Shown here: positions 10,225 through 20,400 of the stretch, piece after piece
Layout of the letters: each line of letters begins with the position of its first letter
How positions within the stretch are numbered: position 1 is the first letter of the stretch
DNA from: Myroides sp. WP-1
GTDB lineage: Bacteria; Bacteroidota; Bacteroidia; Flavobacteriales; Flavobacteriaceae
Assembly: GCF_014145635.1 (NCBI RefSeq)
Contig: NZ_JACHTC010000018.1
Location: 1-64,000 of the forward strand
DNA: 64,000 nt
Direction of reading: 5' to 3'
The notes under the pieces: generated by a model
Database searches by the model: none
What the model was told of the DNA's origin: nothing
Seen by the model: the letters and a program-made list of their open reading frames with translations, nothing else
Made by a program: the position numbers and the translations under genes

Positions 10225-10616
10225 GGGTGTTTGGTGTTCGGTGTTTGGTGTTTGGTGAGGCGTTGAGATGTTGAGATGTTGAGATGGTGAGATGGTGAGA
10301 TGTTGAGTTGGTGAGATGGTGAGACGATGAAATCGGAACGCAGTGAAAATCGAAACGCAGTGTAGATTCATCGAACACCGAAACAAATATAAACTCAGTG
10401 AGATATATTCATCGAACACAAAAACCAATATAAACTCAGTGAGATATATTCATCGAACACCAAAACAAATATAAAATAAGTGAGATAGATGGTGAGGCGA
10501 TTGGACGATGAGATTGTTGAAAGAAAGTAAATACCTTCTTATTACAGCGTTTTTACTTAACGAGAAACTCAACAACTCAACAAGAAACTCAACGCCTCAA
10601 CAACTCAACCAATAAA
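10225..10616. repeat. Short repeats plus 41-bp-unit dispersed element
   Basis: From 10225 to 10328 lie GTGTTTGGTGTTTGG and GAGATGTTGAGATGG type arrays. From 10329 to 10487 lies a copy of the dispersed element described at its own entry. From 10550 to 10612 runs CAACAACTCAACAAG repeat. There is no gene; frames on the minus strand are repeat translation. Confidence 0.8.
10329..10487 (+). repeat. Dispersed element R1, copy 1 (41-bp units)
   Basis: It starts with AATCGGAACGCAGTG / AATCGAAACGCAGTG and then carries three consecutive units of about 41 bp, each with TTCATCGAACAC and ending in AGTGAGATA. The first two units share ATATAAACTCAGTGAGATA; the last has ATATAAAATAAGTGAGATA. Nearly identical to 11555-11729; shorter copies lie at 35331, 36107, 41049 and 59782, all in the same orientation. 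Confidence 0.9.
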
Positions 10617-11420
10617 TTACTTATCAATCGTTCTCATCGCTTTTTTAACAATATAGGTTGTAGCTTTAGTATTGCTTTCTTTCAACCATTGTGCACAGAG
10701 GTTACGCACAAAATCGGGTTGTGTTTTACTGGCGTCATTCAACCAGTTGGCTACGCTGTCTTGCACGTATTTAGCAGGATCATTGCGAAGATTTTCCAAT
10801 AAAGGCAAGGCTAGTGCCGGATTGTTTTTTAGTATTTCGATGTGTGCACACCAAACGCCACGCGGACGAATAGATTCAGTAGCAAAGCGACGGATATTTT
10901 CATCAGCGTTTAGTGTCCAAGGCAAGAGTGTTTCTAAACTCAGCGATAAATTGGCAATAATAGTAGGGCGAACCGCCATCCATGCTGTTTCTCGAACACC
11001 AAAATGCGTGTCAGCAGCAAAAGCTTGAATAGCATTTAATTTTTCTAAGGGACTATATGTCGGGTGTAGTCCAATCATGTAGGTGGCCCAACAACGAACC
11101 ATATCAGCAGGGTGATGACTCAAGATAGAAAAGAGCTTCTCGTCTTTGGCTGTTGTCGCTTGTTGAAGGAGAAGTTCGCCAATAGTTGCATTTCTCAGGG
11201 TAATTGTAGGTTTCTTTAACGCAGCTATTGCCGCAAGTGTCGCAGGTAAATAGTCCGTTCTATCGCACTGCTCCAAGACCGTTTGTAGTAATATACTTGA
11301 GTCAATAGCGAGCCATTCAACTAAATTAGCTGTTTCAATTTCACCTCGGTTTAACTGCTCCAATAGTTCAGGCGGAATCCCCGCAACTGTTTTAGAACCT
11401 TTTCGTTTTACTTGATCCAT
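10617..11420 (-). CDS. HEAT-like DNA alkylation repeat protein (AlkC/AlkD type)
   Basis: A 267-residue all-helical protein built of HEAT-like repeats. The segment around FATESIRPRGVWCAHI recalls the conserved region of AlkC-type 3-methyladenine glycosylases (SEGTRPRLPW in that family). The following repeat (KYVQDSVANWLNDASKTQPDFVRNLCAQWL) is also typical of AlkC/AlkD proteins. I chose the ATG at 11420 because the earlier ATG at 11444 lies next to CCTTTG, which could be a promoter box. Substrate-excising activity is an inference. It could instead be a non-catalytic HEAT protein. No operon partner. Confidence 0.75.
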   Translation of the reverse strand: MDQVKRKGSKTVAGIPPELLEQLNRGEIETANLVEWLAIDSSILLQTVLEQCDRTDYLPATLAAIAALKKPTITLRNATIGELLLQQATTAKDEKLFSILSHHPADMVRCWATYMIGLHPTYSPLEKLNAIQAFAADTHFGVRETAWMAVRPTIIANLSLSLETLLPWTLNADENIRRFATESIRPRGVWCAHIEILKNNPALALPLLENLRNDPAKYVQDSVANWLNDASKTQPDFVRNLCAQWLKESNTKATTYIVKKAMRTIDK

Positions 11421-11554
11421 TTTTTTTTCTCTATGTTCATACAAAGGTTGTTATCTTTTTTTGACCTTGCAATACCGCATAAAAATGTCACCTATGTTTT
11501 TTTGGAAAGAGGAAAGAGGATAGAGGAAAGAGGATAGAGGATAGAGGAAAGAGG

Positions 11555-11729
11555 AAATCGCAGCGCAGTGAAAATCGAAACGCAGTGAAAATCGAAACGC
11601 AGTGTAGATTCATCGAACACCGAAACAAATATAAACTCAGTGAGATATATTCATCGAACACAAAAACCAATATAAACTCGGTGAGATATATTCATCGAAC
11701 ACCAAAACAAATATAAAATAAGTGAGATA
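11555..11729 (+). repeat. Dispersed element R1, copy 2 (41-bp units)
   Basis: It carries the same three 41-bp units as the copy at 10329-10487 with very few differences, and one extra AAATCG(A)AACGCAGTG block at the start. It is embedded in a purine-rich simple repeat. Confidence 0.9.
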
Positions 11730-12081
11730 AAGAGGAAAGAGGATAGAAAGAGGAAAGAGGATAGAGGATAGAGGATAGAAAGAGGAAAGAGGATAGAGGA
11801 TAGAGGTGTTCTCACCATCTCACCATCTCACCATCTCACCATCTCACCATCTCACCACCTCACCACCTCACCATCTCACCACCAAACAACAAACACCAAA
11901 CAACAAACACCAAACAACAACTCATAAAAATCCAATAAACGCTGATATATAATAATATAAGTTCTGTAATTTAAACGTATTTAACTTTTTATATATTTAA
12001 TGCATGATTTTTTAAGGGAGTGGGAGAATGCTTTTACTTAAAAATAATAAAAGGAATGTTATGCGAAATGGTTAAAAAATG

Positions 12082-12089
12082 TACCTTTG
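12082..12089 (+). promoter_or_regulatory. -7 box (TACCTTTG) of the polysaccharide cluster
   Basis: An exact TAnnTTTG match 80 bases before the first gene. Genes run from here to 34639 with short gaps or overlaps and no visible terminator, so this may drive the whole cluster. Confidence 0.55.
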
Positions 12090-12168
12090 TGTGCTTAGGG
12101 AAATAGCTTAAGCTAAAAACACCTTACTTTTTTATCTGAATTTTTAAGTAATAAGAAAGTAACAAAAA

Positions 12169-13467
12169 ATGAAAAAGAAATTTAAGATTGCTGTTATAGG
12201 GCAAGGCTACGTTGGTTTGCCTTTGGCTTTAGCATTTTCAAAACACTACCCAGTAGTGGGATTTGATATTAATGCAAAGCGCATTTCGTGTTTGCAACAA
12301 GCGCAAGATGATACCAAAGAAGCAGATCAAGAGCAGTTAAAGGTATCGTTGATGACCTACCAAACTTCTGGTGGTGTTGTTGGATATTTACCTAGTTGTG
12401 AAATTAAAGATTTAGCTGACGCTAATGTTTTTATTATTACTGTTCCAACGCCAATCAATCAATTTAATGCACCTGATTTATCTCCGTTAAAAAGCGCTTC
12501 TCGCTTGGTAGGAGAGGTACTGAAGCCTGATGATATCGTGATTTATGAATCTACGGTATATCCCGGATGTACCGAAGAAGAGTGTATCCCTGTGATAGAA
12601 GCCACATCCAAACTACAATTTAACCGCGACTTTTACGTTGGATATTCACCAGAGCGAATCAATCCTGGAGATAAGGTTAATACGTTAGAAACTATTGTTA
12701 AAGTAACTTCGGGTAGCACACCTGCTATTGCAGAAGAAATAGATCAACTCTACCAACAAATCATTCATGCCGGAACTCATAAAGCAACTTCTATCAAAGT
12801 GGCAGAAGCAGCAAAAGTAATTGAAAATGCACAACGCGATGTCAATATTTCTTTTGTTAATGAACTGGCGTTGATCTTTGACCGTATTGGTATTGATACC
12901 CAAGAAGTGTTGGAGGCTGCAGGAACCAAGTTTAACTTCTTGAAGTTTAAACCCGGATTAGTAGGAGGACACTGTATTTCAGTAGATCCGTATTATTTAG
13001 CACATAAGGCCATTCAGTTGGGGTATTACCCAGATGTGATTCTTTCAGGTAGACGAGTAAACGACGAAATTCCCGTTTTTATCGCGAGTAAGGTAGTGAA
13101 ACTTATGGTGCAAAAAAACATCAATGTAAGCCAAGCTAAGGTGTTGTTATTGGGCTTTGCTTTTAAAGAAAATTGTCCGGATACGCGCAATACCAAAGTG
13201 GCGAAGATATATGAAGAGTTGATTTCTTACGGCATAGCTGTTGACGTTTGCGATCCGTGGGTAAACCCCAGCGAAGTGAGAGACGAATACGGTTTAGAAC
13301 TTGTGTCATCGATAGATATACTCAAAAAACAATACGATGCTGTGGTATTAACTACAGCACATAAAGAATTTGATAAATTAAACGTCAGTGAATTAGTACA
13401 TCATACAGGCGTTGTATTTGACACCAAAAGTGTGTTAGACAAAGATAAAGTAGATAGTAGATTATAA
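12169..13467 (+). CDS. tviB: UDP-N-acetylhexosamine 6-dehydrogenase (TviB/VipA type)
   Basis: A 432-residue nucleotide-sugar dehydrogenase of the UDP-GlcNAc/GalNAc type. The NAD-binding motif is [10 protein letters not shown] (11-20). The catalytic-Cys segment is [18 protein letters not shown]. The C-terminal UDP-binding domain contains [15 protein letters not shown]. It oxidises C6 of the N-acetyl sugar nucleotide to a uronic acid in the cytoplasm. Overall it fits TviB/VipA/WbpO proteins (about 425 aa) best. Whether the product is UDP-GalNAcA or UDP-GlcNAcA cannot be read from sequence. First gene of the cluster. Confidence 0.9.
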   Translation: MKKKFKIAVIGQGYVGLPLALAFSKHYPVVGFDINAKRISCLQQAQDDTKEADQEQLKVSLMTYQTSGGVVGYLPSCEIKDLADANVFIITVPTPINQFNAPDLSPLKSASRLVGEVLKPDDIVIYESTVYPGCTEEECIPVIEATSKLQFNRDFYVGYSPERINPGDKVNTLETIVKVTSGSTPAIAEEIDQLYQQIIHAGTHKATSIKVAEAAKVIENAQRDVNISFVNELALIFDRIGIDTQEVLEAAGTKFNFLKFKPGLVGGHCISVDPYYLAHKAIQLGYYPDVILSGRRVNDEIPVFIASKVVKLMVQKNINVSQAKVLLLGFAFKENCPDTRNTKVAKIYEELISYGIAVDVCDPWVNPSEVRDEYGLELVSSIDILKKQYDAVVLTTAHKEFDKLNVSELVHHTGVVFDTKSVLDKDKVDSRL

Positions 13468-13483
13468 TAAGATTAAAGGTAGA

Positions 13484-14893
13484 ATGAAAAAAGTTACTAA
13501 GATTTGTTGTGTGGGGGCAGGTTATGTAGGTGGACCTACTATGGCCGTTATTGCGTATAAAAACCCTCATATTCAGATTACGGTAGTTGATGTCAATGAA
13601 GCGCGTATTCAGGCGTGGAATGATCCAAACCTAGATAAATTACCCATTTATGAACCAGGTTTGGATGCTGTTGTAGCAGAAGCAAGAGGACGTAACTTAT
13701 TTTTTGATACCAACGTAGATAAAGCTATTGACGAAGCGGATATGATTTTTATTTCCGTTAATACTCCGACCAAAACGTATGGTAAAGGAAAGGGAATGGC
13801 TGCCGATTTAAAATACATTGAACTCTGTGCGCGTCAAATTGCCCGTGTAGCAAAAACGGATAAAATCGTAGTTGAGAAATCAACACTGCCCGTGCGTACA
13901 GCACAAGCGATTAAGCGTATTTTAGATCAAACGGGTAATGGAGTGGAATTCCAAATCTTGTCAAACCCAGAGTTCTTAGCAGAAGGAACAGCCATTCAAG
14001 ATTTGATGAATCCTGATCGCGTGTTGATTGGAGGGGCTGAAACGCCAAAAGGACAAGAGGCAATCGAAGCGTTAGCTGCTATTTACGGAGCTTGGGTACC
14101 CCAAGAGCGCATTTTACGCACCAACGTTTGGTCGTCAGAATTGTCAAAATTAACTGCAAATGCTTATTTAGCTCAACGCGTGTCTTCCATCAATGCTATT
14201 TCAGAACTATGTGAAGCTTCGGGAGCAGATGTGAGCGAAGTAGCTAGAGCTATCGGAACAGATAGCCGTATCGGAAGTAAGTTTTTGAAAGCATCTGTAG
14301 GTTTTGGAGGATCGTGTTTTCAAAAAGATATTTTAAACTTGGTGTATATCGCTAAATCTTATGGTTTAGAAGAAGTGGCGGATTACTGGGAACAAGTGAT
14401 CTTGATGAACGACTACCAAAAGCGCCGTTTTGCAGAAAACATCGTAAGTACGTTGTTCAATACCGTAAACGATAAGAAAATTGCATTCTTAGGATGGGCA
14501 TTCAAAAAAGACACCAATGATACCCGTGAGTCTGCAGCTATTTATGTAGCCAATGATTTGATTGAAGAAGAAGCACAAATTCACGTGTATGATCCGAAAG
14601 TAACTGCACAGCAAATGTTGTCTGATTTAGACTATTTGGCTACCCGTGAGCCAGAAGCAAATAAAAAACACCTTACCGTACACCAAGACCCTTATGAGGC
14701 TTTAAAAGATGCACATGGTATTGCAGTGCTAACGGAATGGGACGAATTTAAAACCTATGATTGGCAACGCGTTTACAATGAAATGCAAAAACCAGCGTTT
14801 ATCTTTGATGGACGTAATATTTTAGACCGTCAAGCATTGGAACAAATTGGTTTTGAAGTGTATACGATAGGGAGAGGAAAATTAAAAAAATAG
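13484..14893 (+). CDS. UDP-glucose 6-dehydrogenase (eukaryote-like UGDH)
   Basis: A 469-residue UDP-glucose dehydrogenase making UDP-glucuronate. The N-terminus [17 protein letters not shown], the segment [21 protein letters not shown] and the catalytic [17 protein letters not shown] resemble animal UGDH more than the short bacterial Ugd. Family length (460-490) is normal. It lies 16 bases after the preceding dehydrogenase. The cluster holds three different sugar-nucleotide 6-dehydrogenases, which implies an acidic polymer. Confidence 0.93.
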   Translation: MKKVTKICCVGAGYVGGPTMAVIAYKNPHIQITVVDVNEARIQAWNDPNLDKLPIYEPGLDAVVAEARGRNLFFDTNVDKAIDEADMIFISVNTPTKTYGKGKGMAADLKYIELCARQIARVAKTDKIVVEKSTLPVRTAQAIKRILDQTGNGVEFQILSNPEFLAEGTAIQDLMNPDRVLIGGAETPKGQEAIEALAAIYGAWVPQERILRTNVWSSELSKLTANAYLAQRVSSINAISELCEASGADVSEVARAIGTDSRIGSKFLKASVGFGGSCFQKDILNLVYIAKSYGLEEVADYWEQVILMNDYQKRRFAENIVSTLFNTVNDKKIAFLGWAFKKDTNDTRESAAIYVANDLIEEEAQIHVYDPKVTAQQMLSDLDYLATREPEANKKHLTVHQDPYEALKDAHGIAVLTEWDEFKTYDWQRVYNEMQKPAFIFDGRNILDRQALEQIGFEVYTIGRGKLKK

Positions 14894-14920
14894 ATTGTAA
14901 TTTAAATTATAGCAAGCAAA

Positions 14921-16039
14921 ATGAAAAAGAATTTAATTGTATTCGGTACAAGACCAGAAGCTATTAAAATGGCACCCCTGGTAAAAGAGTTTAAAAGGCA
15001 TAAAGATCAGTTTGATACTCGTGTATGTGTAACAGCGCAACACAGAGAAATGTTGGACCAAGTTTTAGAATTCTTTGAGATCGTACCGGAGTATGATTTG
15101 AATTTGATGAAACCCAATCAAAACCTGTATTCTTTAACAGGAGATATCATTGTAGGGTTAAAGGATATTTTAGAGGAGTTTAAACCTGACTATGTTTATG
15201 TACACGGAGACACAACTACAACAATGGCGGCGAGTATTGCTGCTTTTTACAGTGGTGCAGAGGTATGCCACGTAGAAGCTGGGTTGCGTACACATAATAA
15301 AAGAGCTCCTTTTCCTGAAGAAATTAATCGTCAGATTACAGGACGTGTGACAGATTATCATTTTGCTCCTACAACAGCATCTCAGGAAAATCTATTGAGA
15401 GAAAATATAAATCCAAAAGACATTCTAATTACAGGCAACACAGTTATTGATGCTTTGTTGGAGAGCGTAGAGCGAGTAGAAGACTTGCAGAATGCTGAAA
15501 TTGACCAATTAAAACAAATGGTTGAAACGGATAAGAAATTAATTTTAGTAACAGGTCATCGACGTGAAAATCACGGAGATGGGTTTATTCGTATATGTGA
15601 AGCATTAAAAGAAATAGCAACAACACATGCGGATGTACAAATTATTTATCCCGTTCACTTAAATCCTAATGTTAAAAAACCAGTGTATGAAATTTTATCT
15701 GGTATTTCTAATATTAAATTAATTGATCCATTGGCGTATCCATCATTTGTTTGGTTGATGAATCAAAGTTATATGATTGTTACTGATAGTGGAGGGGTGC
15801 AAGAAGAGGCGCCAAGTTTAGGTAAACCTGTATTAGTGATGCGTGAAACAACAGAACGCCCAGAAGCTGTAGCAGCTGGAACTGTAATTTTGGTGGGAAC
15901 AGATAAAGAAAAGATAGTAGCAGAAGCAAATAGCCTGTTAACAGACACACAACGCTATGCTAAAATGTCTGCTTTACACAACCCTTACGGAGATGGTAAA
16001 GCATGTCAACGTATCGTCGAGTTTATTGGTAAATTGTAA
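14921..16039 (+). CDS. wecB: UDP-N-acetylglucosamine 2-epimerase
   Basis: A 372-residue non-hydrolysing epimerase converting UDP-GlcNAc to UDP-ManNAc. Motifs: [13 protein letters not shown] at the N-terminus, [32 protein letters not shown] and [28 protein letters not shown]. Length agrees with WecB (about 376). It is followed by wecC, as in enterobacterial common antigen (ECA) clusters, so the product is probably channelled to UDP-ManNAcA. Confidence 0.96.
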   Translation: MKKNLIVFGTRPEAIKMAPLVKEFKRHKDQFDTRVCVTAQHREMLDQVLEFFEIVPEYDLNLMKPNQNLYSLTGDIIVGLKDILEEFKPDYVYVHGDTTTTMAASIAAFYSGAEVCHVEAGLRTHNKRAPFPEEINRQITGRVTDYHFAPTTASQENLLRENINPKDILITGNTVIDALLESVERVEDLQNAEIDQLKQMVETDKKLILVTGHRRENHGDGFIRICEALKEIATTHADVQIIYPVHLNPNVKKPVYEILSGISNIKLIDPLAYPSFVWLMNQSYMIVTDSGGVQEEAPSLGKPVLVMRETTERPEAVAAGTVILVGTDKEKIVAEANSLLTDTQRYAKMSALHNPYGDGKACQRIVEFIGKL

Positions 16040-16080
16040 TATAGTATCGAGCAACATAAAAAATAAATAGAGTTAGAAAA

Positions 16081-17289
16081 ATGAATACACAAGTAGTAAC
16101 AATAGGGTTAGGATATATCGGACTACCAACATCTGCACTAATTGCACAAAACAAAATTGGTGTACATGGTGTTGATATTTCACAACATGTGGTAGATACC
16201 ATTAATGCAGGAAAAATTCACATTGTCGAACCAGATTTGGATAAGGCCGTTGCAGAAGCAGTGAATAATGGTTATTTAAAAGCGGCAACAACACCTATTG
16301 AGGCTAGTACTTATTTAATTGTTGTGCCTACACCGTTTAAAGGAAATCATGAACCGGATATTTCGTACGTAAAAGCAGCTACTACAGCTATTTTACCTTT
16401 GTTGAAAGAAGGTGATTTATACATCATTGAATCTACATCACCTGTTGGAACAACAGAGAAAATGATGGAATACATCTTTACTGAGCGTCCAGAATTAGTA
16501 GGAAAAATCTATTTAGCATATTGTCCAGAGCGTGTATTACCCGGAAATGTAATGTATGAATTGGTTCACAATGATCGCGTAATAGGAGGTGTAGATGCCG
16601 CTTCTACAGATAAAGCTGTGGCTTTTTATAGTCAGTTTGTACAAGGTACTCTGCACAAAACCAATGCACGTACAGCAGAAATGTGTAAGTTAACAGAAAA
16701 CTCTTCTCGCGACGTGCAAATTGCCTTTGCAAATGAGTTGTCTTTGATCTGTGATAAGGCGGGAATCAACGTGTGGGAACTAATTGAATTAGCAAACAAA
16801 CACCCTCGTGTAAATATCTTACAACCGGGCTGTGGAGTTGGAGGACATTGTATTGCTGTAGATCCTTATTTTATTGTTTCTGAATTTCCAATGGAATCGA
16901 GAATTATTGCTCAAGCTAGAGAAATAAACAATTATAAATCATTCTGGTGTGCTGAGAAAGTAAAATCGGCTCGTTTAGAATTTGAATTAAAAGAAGGTCG
17001 CCAACCAGCTATTGCAGTTATGGGATTAGCGTTTAAACCAAATATTGATGATTTACGTGAATCACCAGCAATTTACATTGCTGAACGCATCTTACAAGAT
17101 TCAGGTGATGCAGATATGTTTATCGTTGAACCAAATGTACATGATCACAAAGTATTTAAACTAACGGATTATAAAGTAGCTGTTGAAAAAGCTGATATTG
17201 TTGTGTTCTTAGTTGCTCATAATGAGTTTAAAACCTTAGAAATAGCAGAAAATAAAGTAGTTTTAGATTTTTGTGGGATAATTAAGTAA
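16081..17289 (+). CDS. wecC: UDP-N-acetyl-D-mannosamine dehydrogenase
   Basis: A 402-residue dehydrogenase producing UDP-ManNAcA. The NAD motif is GLGYIGLPTSALIA. The catalytic segment is CGVGGHCIAVDPYFIV, with the active Cys. The C-terminal domain contains LAFKPNIDDLRESPA. The residue pattern TENSSRDVQIAFANELSLICDKAGINVWELIELANKHPRV is characteristic of WecC. It lies 41 bases after wecB and 1 base before the dehydratase gene. Confidence 0.95.
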   Translation: MNTQVVTIGLGYIGLPTSALIAQNKIGVHGVDISQHVVDTINAGKIHIVEPDLDKAVAEAVNNGYLKAATTPIEASTYLIVVPTPFKGNHEPDISYVKAATTAILPLLKEGDLYIIESTSPVGTTEKMMEYIFTERPELVGKIYLAYCPERVLPGNVMYELVHNDRVIGGVDAASTDKAVAFYSQFVQGTLHKTNARTAEMCKLTENSSRDVQIAFANELSLICDKAGINVWELIELANKHPRVNILQPGCGVGGHCIAVDPYFIVSEFPMESRIIAQAREINNYKSFWCAEKVKSARLEFELKEGRQPAIAVMGLAFKPNIDDLRESPAIYIAERILQDSGDADMFIVEPNVHDHKVFKLTDYKVAVEKADIVVFLVAHNEFKTLEIAENKVVLDFCGIIK

Positions 17290-17290
17290 G

Positions 17291-18337
17291 ATGAAAAAAA
17301 TAGTTATTACAGGAGGAGCAGGATTTATTGGATCACACGTGGTACGCCAGTTTGTGACTAAATACCCCAATTATCAAATTTACAATCTTGATGCGTTGAC
17401 CTATGCAGGTAATTTGGAGAATTTAAGCGATTTAGAAAAGGCCCCTAATTATACGTTTGTAAAAGGAGATATTACGGATGAACAATTTATTCAAGACTTG
17501 TTTCAACAAGAACAATTTGATGCGGTTATTCACCTTGCTGCTGAATCACATGTTGATCGTTCAATCACAGATCCTTTAGCCTTTGTTCGCACCAACGTAA
17601 TAGGTACAGTGAATTTGCTTCAAGCGTTTAAATCGCTGTGGCAAGGCAATTGGGACGGAAAGCGCTTCTATCACGTGAGTACAGATGAAGTATACGGTAG
17701 TTTAGGAGAAACAGGTTTCTTTTATGAAACAACGGCTTATGATCCAAATTCGCCTTATTCAGCTTCTAAAGCTAGCTCGGATCACTTTGTACGTGCTTAT
17801 GGAGAAACTTACGGTATGCCTTATGTAGTGAGCAACTGCTCTAATAACTATGGACCCAATCACTTTCCAGAGAAATTAATTCCCTTGTGTATTCACAACA
17901 TTATCAATAAAAAACCATTGCCCATTTATGGAGATGGAAAATATACCCGTGATTGGTTGTTTGTGATTGATCATGCAAGAGCTATTGATGATGTATTCCA
18001 CAAAGGAGGAAATGCCGAAACATACAATATAGGCGGATTTAACGAATGGAAGAACATCGATTTAGTAAAGGAACTATGTATGCAAATGGATGCTGTTCTT
18101 GGGCGTGAAAAAGGAGAAAGTGAGCAATTAATCACTTTTGTCAAAGATCGACCAGGTCATGATCTGCGCTATGCTATCGATGCAACGAAGATTAATAAAG
18201 AGTTAGGGTGGTCGCCGTCAGTGACATTTCCTGAGGGATTAGCCAAAACCATCGCTTGGTACATGAGTAATCAAGAATGGTTGCACAATGTAACTAGTGG
18301 TGCTTATCAAGATTACTATAAAGAACAGTATAAATAA
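17291..18337 (+). CDS. rfbB: dTDP-glucose 4,6-dehydratase
   Basis: A 348-residue extended short-chain dehydrogenase. NAD motif GGAGFIGSH, STDEVYGSLG, active-site YSASK (YxxxK) and the family segment NCSNNYGPNHFPEKLIPL are all present. It converts dTDP-glucose to dTDP-4-keto-6-deoxyglucose, the precursor used by the aminotransferase at 21098. In ECA clusters the equivalent gene is rffG, in the same position. Confidence 0.96.
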   Translation: MKKIVITGGAGFIGSHVVRQFVTKYPNYQIYNLDALTYAGNLENLSDLEKAPNYTFVKGDITDEQFIQDLFQQEQFDAVIHLAAESHVDRSITDPLAFVRTNVIGTVNLLQAFKSLWQGNWDGKRFYHVSTDEVYGSLGETGFFYETTAYDPNSPYSASKASSDHFVRAYGETYGMPYVVSNCSNNYGPNHFPEKLIPLCIHNIINKKPLPIYGDGKYTRDWLFVIDHARAIDDVFHKGGNAETYNIGGFNEWKNIDLVKELCMQMDAVLGREKGESEQLITFVKDRPGHDLRYAIDATKINKELGWSPSVTFPEGLAKTIAWYMSNQEWLHNVTSGAYQDYYKEQYK

Positions 18338-18405
18338 TAAATTTTATCTTGTTTTGATTTTAAGAATTTAGCTAAAAGAAAGACAGGATATAAACGAAAA
18401 AAACT

Positions 18406-19275
18406 ATGAAAGGAATAATATTAGCAGGTGGATCTGGGACGAGATTACATCCATTAACACTTGCCGTATCGAAGCAATTGTTGCCGATATACGACAAACC
18501 CATGATCTATTATCCACTGTCTGTATTGATGTTGGCAGGTATTCGCGAGATACTTATTATCTCAACTCCACATGATCTACCCAATTTTAAAAAGTTATTT
18601 GGGGATGGTAGCCAATTCGGAATTCAACTAAGTTATGCAGAACAACCAAGTCCCGATGGCTTAGCACAAGCTTTTATTATTGGAGAAGAGTTTATCGGAA
18701 ATGACGATGTTTGTTTAGTACTGGGAGATAATATTTTCTATGGAGCAGGGCTACAACAAGTATTAGAAAAATCAGTTGAAACAGTTCGTAAAGAACAAAA
18801 AGCTGTAGTTTTTGGCTATTATGTTAATGATCCAGAGCGCTATGGCGTGGCCGAATTTGACGCAGAAGGCAATGTGTTGAGTTTGGAAGAAAAACCAGCA
18901 CAACCCAAATCAAATTATGCAGTTGTAGGTTTGTATTTTTATCCAAATTCTGTGGTAAAAATTGCCAAAGAAGTAAAACCATCACACCGTGGAGAGCTCG
19001 AGATTACTTCTGTAAATCAAGAATACTTGGCACTAGATCAATTAAAACTACAAACGATGAGTCGTGGTTTTGCCTGGCTAGATACCGGTACACATGAATC
19101 CTTAACGGAAGCAACCGAGTTTGTAAAAGCGGTAGAAAAAAGAACATCCCTAAAAATCGCTTGTTTGGAGGAAATTGCCATACGAATGGGATTTGTTGAA
19201 AAGAATCATATTCTTAGTGCAGTAGAAGGTTTAAAAGGAGATTATTATAATTATATCCAAAATCTATTGAAATAA
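18406..19275 (+). CDS. rfbA: Glucose-1-phosphate thymidylyltransferase
   Basis: A 289-residue nucleotidyltransferase with the pyrophosphorylase signature [11 protein letters not shown] and [26 protein letters not shown] and [12 protein letters not shown] are also diagnostic. It forms dTDP-glucose from dTTP and glucose-1-phosphate. The order dehydratase then thymidylyltransferase matches rffG-rffH. Its stop codon overlaps the next start by one base. Confidence 0.96.
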   Translation: MKGIILAGGSGTRLHPLTLAVSKQLLPIYDKPMIYYPLSVLMLAGIREILIISTPHDLPNFKKLFGDGSQFGIQLSYAEQPSPDGLAQAFIIGEEFIGNDDVCLVLGDNIFYGAGLQQVLEKSVETVRKEQKAVVFGYYVNDPERYGVAEFDAEGNVLSLEEKPAQPKSNYAVVGLYFYPNSVVKIAKEVKPSHRGELEITSVNQEYLALDQLKLQTMSRGFAWLDTGTHESLTEATEFVKAVEKRTSLKIACLEEIAIRMGFVEKNHILSAVEGLKGDYYNYIQNLLK

Positions 19276-20396
19276 TGGCATCTAAATATTTTTATTCTGA
19301 GTTAGAATCAAAGCGCTTTAACATGAATATTGTTAGAGCTAGTGCTGAAAATATAGAGGTAAGAGAATTGAGTAAAACGATTTATAGCAATCTTACCGAT
19401 ATCGTTTTTTTACGTGTTCCTTCTTCTAAAGGATTTCAAATGCAAGAGCTGAATAAGCTGGGGTTTGAGTATTTTCAAACAGATACGCTAGTTTATTATA
19501 TTGTGGATTTTTTGAAATACAACATTCAAGATTTACGCAATCAAGACCTGATCTTCAAAAAGGCTACTGCAAATGACACCCAGGTACTTCGTGGAATGGT
19601 AGAGGTAATTTTTGAAGGATATACAAACCATTATTTCTCTAATCCGTATTTGTCAAAAGAGGGTATTTTAGAAGGCTATATCGAGTGGGTATTAAACTTT
19701 TTAAATGAAGAAACAAAAGAAGTATTCCTTGTTTACCGCGGAGAAACACCTATTGCTTTTGCTACATGTAGCTTAGATGAAGGTGTTGCAGAAGGTGTAC
19801 TTTATGGGGTAATGCCTGATTATTCAGGAGGAGGAATTTACTCTGATATCATTCGTTATACCCAAAAATATTATCAGGCCAAAGGTGTTGAGAAAATGAA
19901 AGTTTCAACCCAGGTTCAAAATTATGCTGTACAAAAAGTTTGGGCAAGAGAAGGGTTTTATATGAACGAATCTTTCTCAACGATACATATCAATTCCTTG
20001 TTAAATTACTCTGTAGAAAAAGTACATAGCTTTGAGTATTTAGTAAAAGAAAGTGATATTGAGAGTTACGCTCAAGCAAGTAAAGACTACAATGAAATTC
20101 ATTTTGATGTAGAAGCTGCTAAAAAATCAGGGTTTAAAGATCGAATTGCACATGGATTATTAGCAACAGGAGAGATATCAAGAATTATCGGTACCGAATA
20201 TCCAGGAGTAGGATCTATTTTTATGAACTATAAGAATATTTTCTTAGCTCCAATGTATTTGAACGAATCATATCGATTTGTTGTGACAACTCCGTTTAAA
20301 ACAGAAAAAGGCGTTTATATCTGTGTTGTTAAAGTGATGGATAAAAATGATAAATTAGTAGTAGTCTCGTATAATCAAGTTCTTAAGAGAAAGTAA
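19275..20396 (+). CDS. Fusion of WecD-like GNAT acyltransferase and MaoC-type enoyl-CoA hydratase
   Basis: A 373-residue two-domain protein. Residues 1-245 look like a WecD-type acyltransferase (EGYTNHYFSNPYLSKEGILEGYIEW; acyl-CoA loop region MPDYSGGGIYSDIIRYTQ; AVQKVWAREGF). Residues 250-373 are a MaoC-like hot-dog domain. The hydratase dyad is retained as Asp271 and His276 in KDYNEIHFD, followed by IAHGLLATGEISRIIG. Inference: the hydratase half makes an (R)-3-hydroxyacyl-CoA that the GNAT half puts on the 4-amino group of a dTDP-sugar. It sits between rfbA and a separate WecD-like gene, so two N-acyltransferases serve the same sugar pathway. The domain reading is firm; the reaction is not proven. 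Confidence 0.85.
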   Translation: MASKYFYSELESKRFNMNIVRASAENIEVRELSKTIYSNLTDIVFLRVPSSKGFQMQELNKLGFEYFQTDTLVYYIVDFLKYNIQDLRNQDLIFKKATANDTQVLRGMVEVIFEGYTNHYFSNPYLSKEGILEGYIEWVLNFLNEETKEVFLVYRGETPIAFATCSLDEGVAEGVLYGVMPDYSGGGIYSDIIRYTQKYYQAKGVEKMKVSTQVQNYAVQKVWAREGFYMNESFSTIHINSLLNYSVEKVHSFEYLVKESDIESYAQASKDYNEIHFDVEAAKKSGFKDRIAHGLLATGEISRIIGTEYPGVGSIFMNYKNIFLAPMYLNESYRFVVTTPFKTEKGVYICVVKVMDKNDKLVVVSYNQVLKRK

Positions 20397-20400
20397 GTAA

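Larger units (their letters stand above)
11421..12168. other. Repeat-rich spacer and promoter region of the polysaccharide cluster
   Basis: About 750 bases without a gene. Purine-rich GGAAAGAGGATAGAGG arrays flank a second copy of element R1 (11555-11729). CTCACCATCTCACC arrays run from 11812 to 11880, and CAACAAACACC arrays to 11925. The last 170 bases are AT-rich and hold the cluster's -7 box at 12082-12089. Confidence 0.8.

Noticed and set aside
10138..11670. Minus-strand frames at 10138-10428, 11488-11670 and 35184-35429 sharing a peptide that begins M(V/L)FDEYISLSLY
   Set aside because: The shared peptide is only the translation of element R1 in one frame. The 41-bp unit is not a multiple of three, and the flanking parts of the frames are simple repeats.
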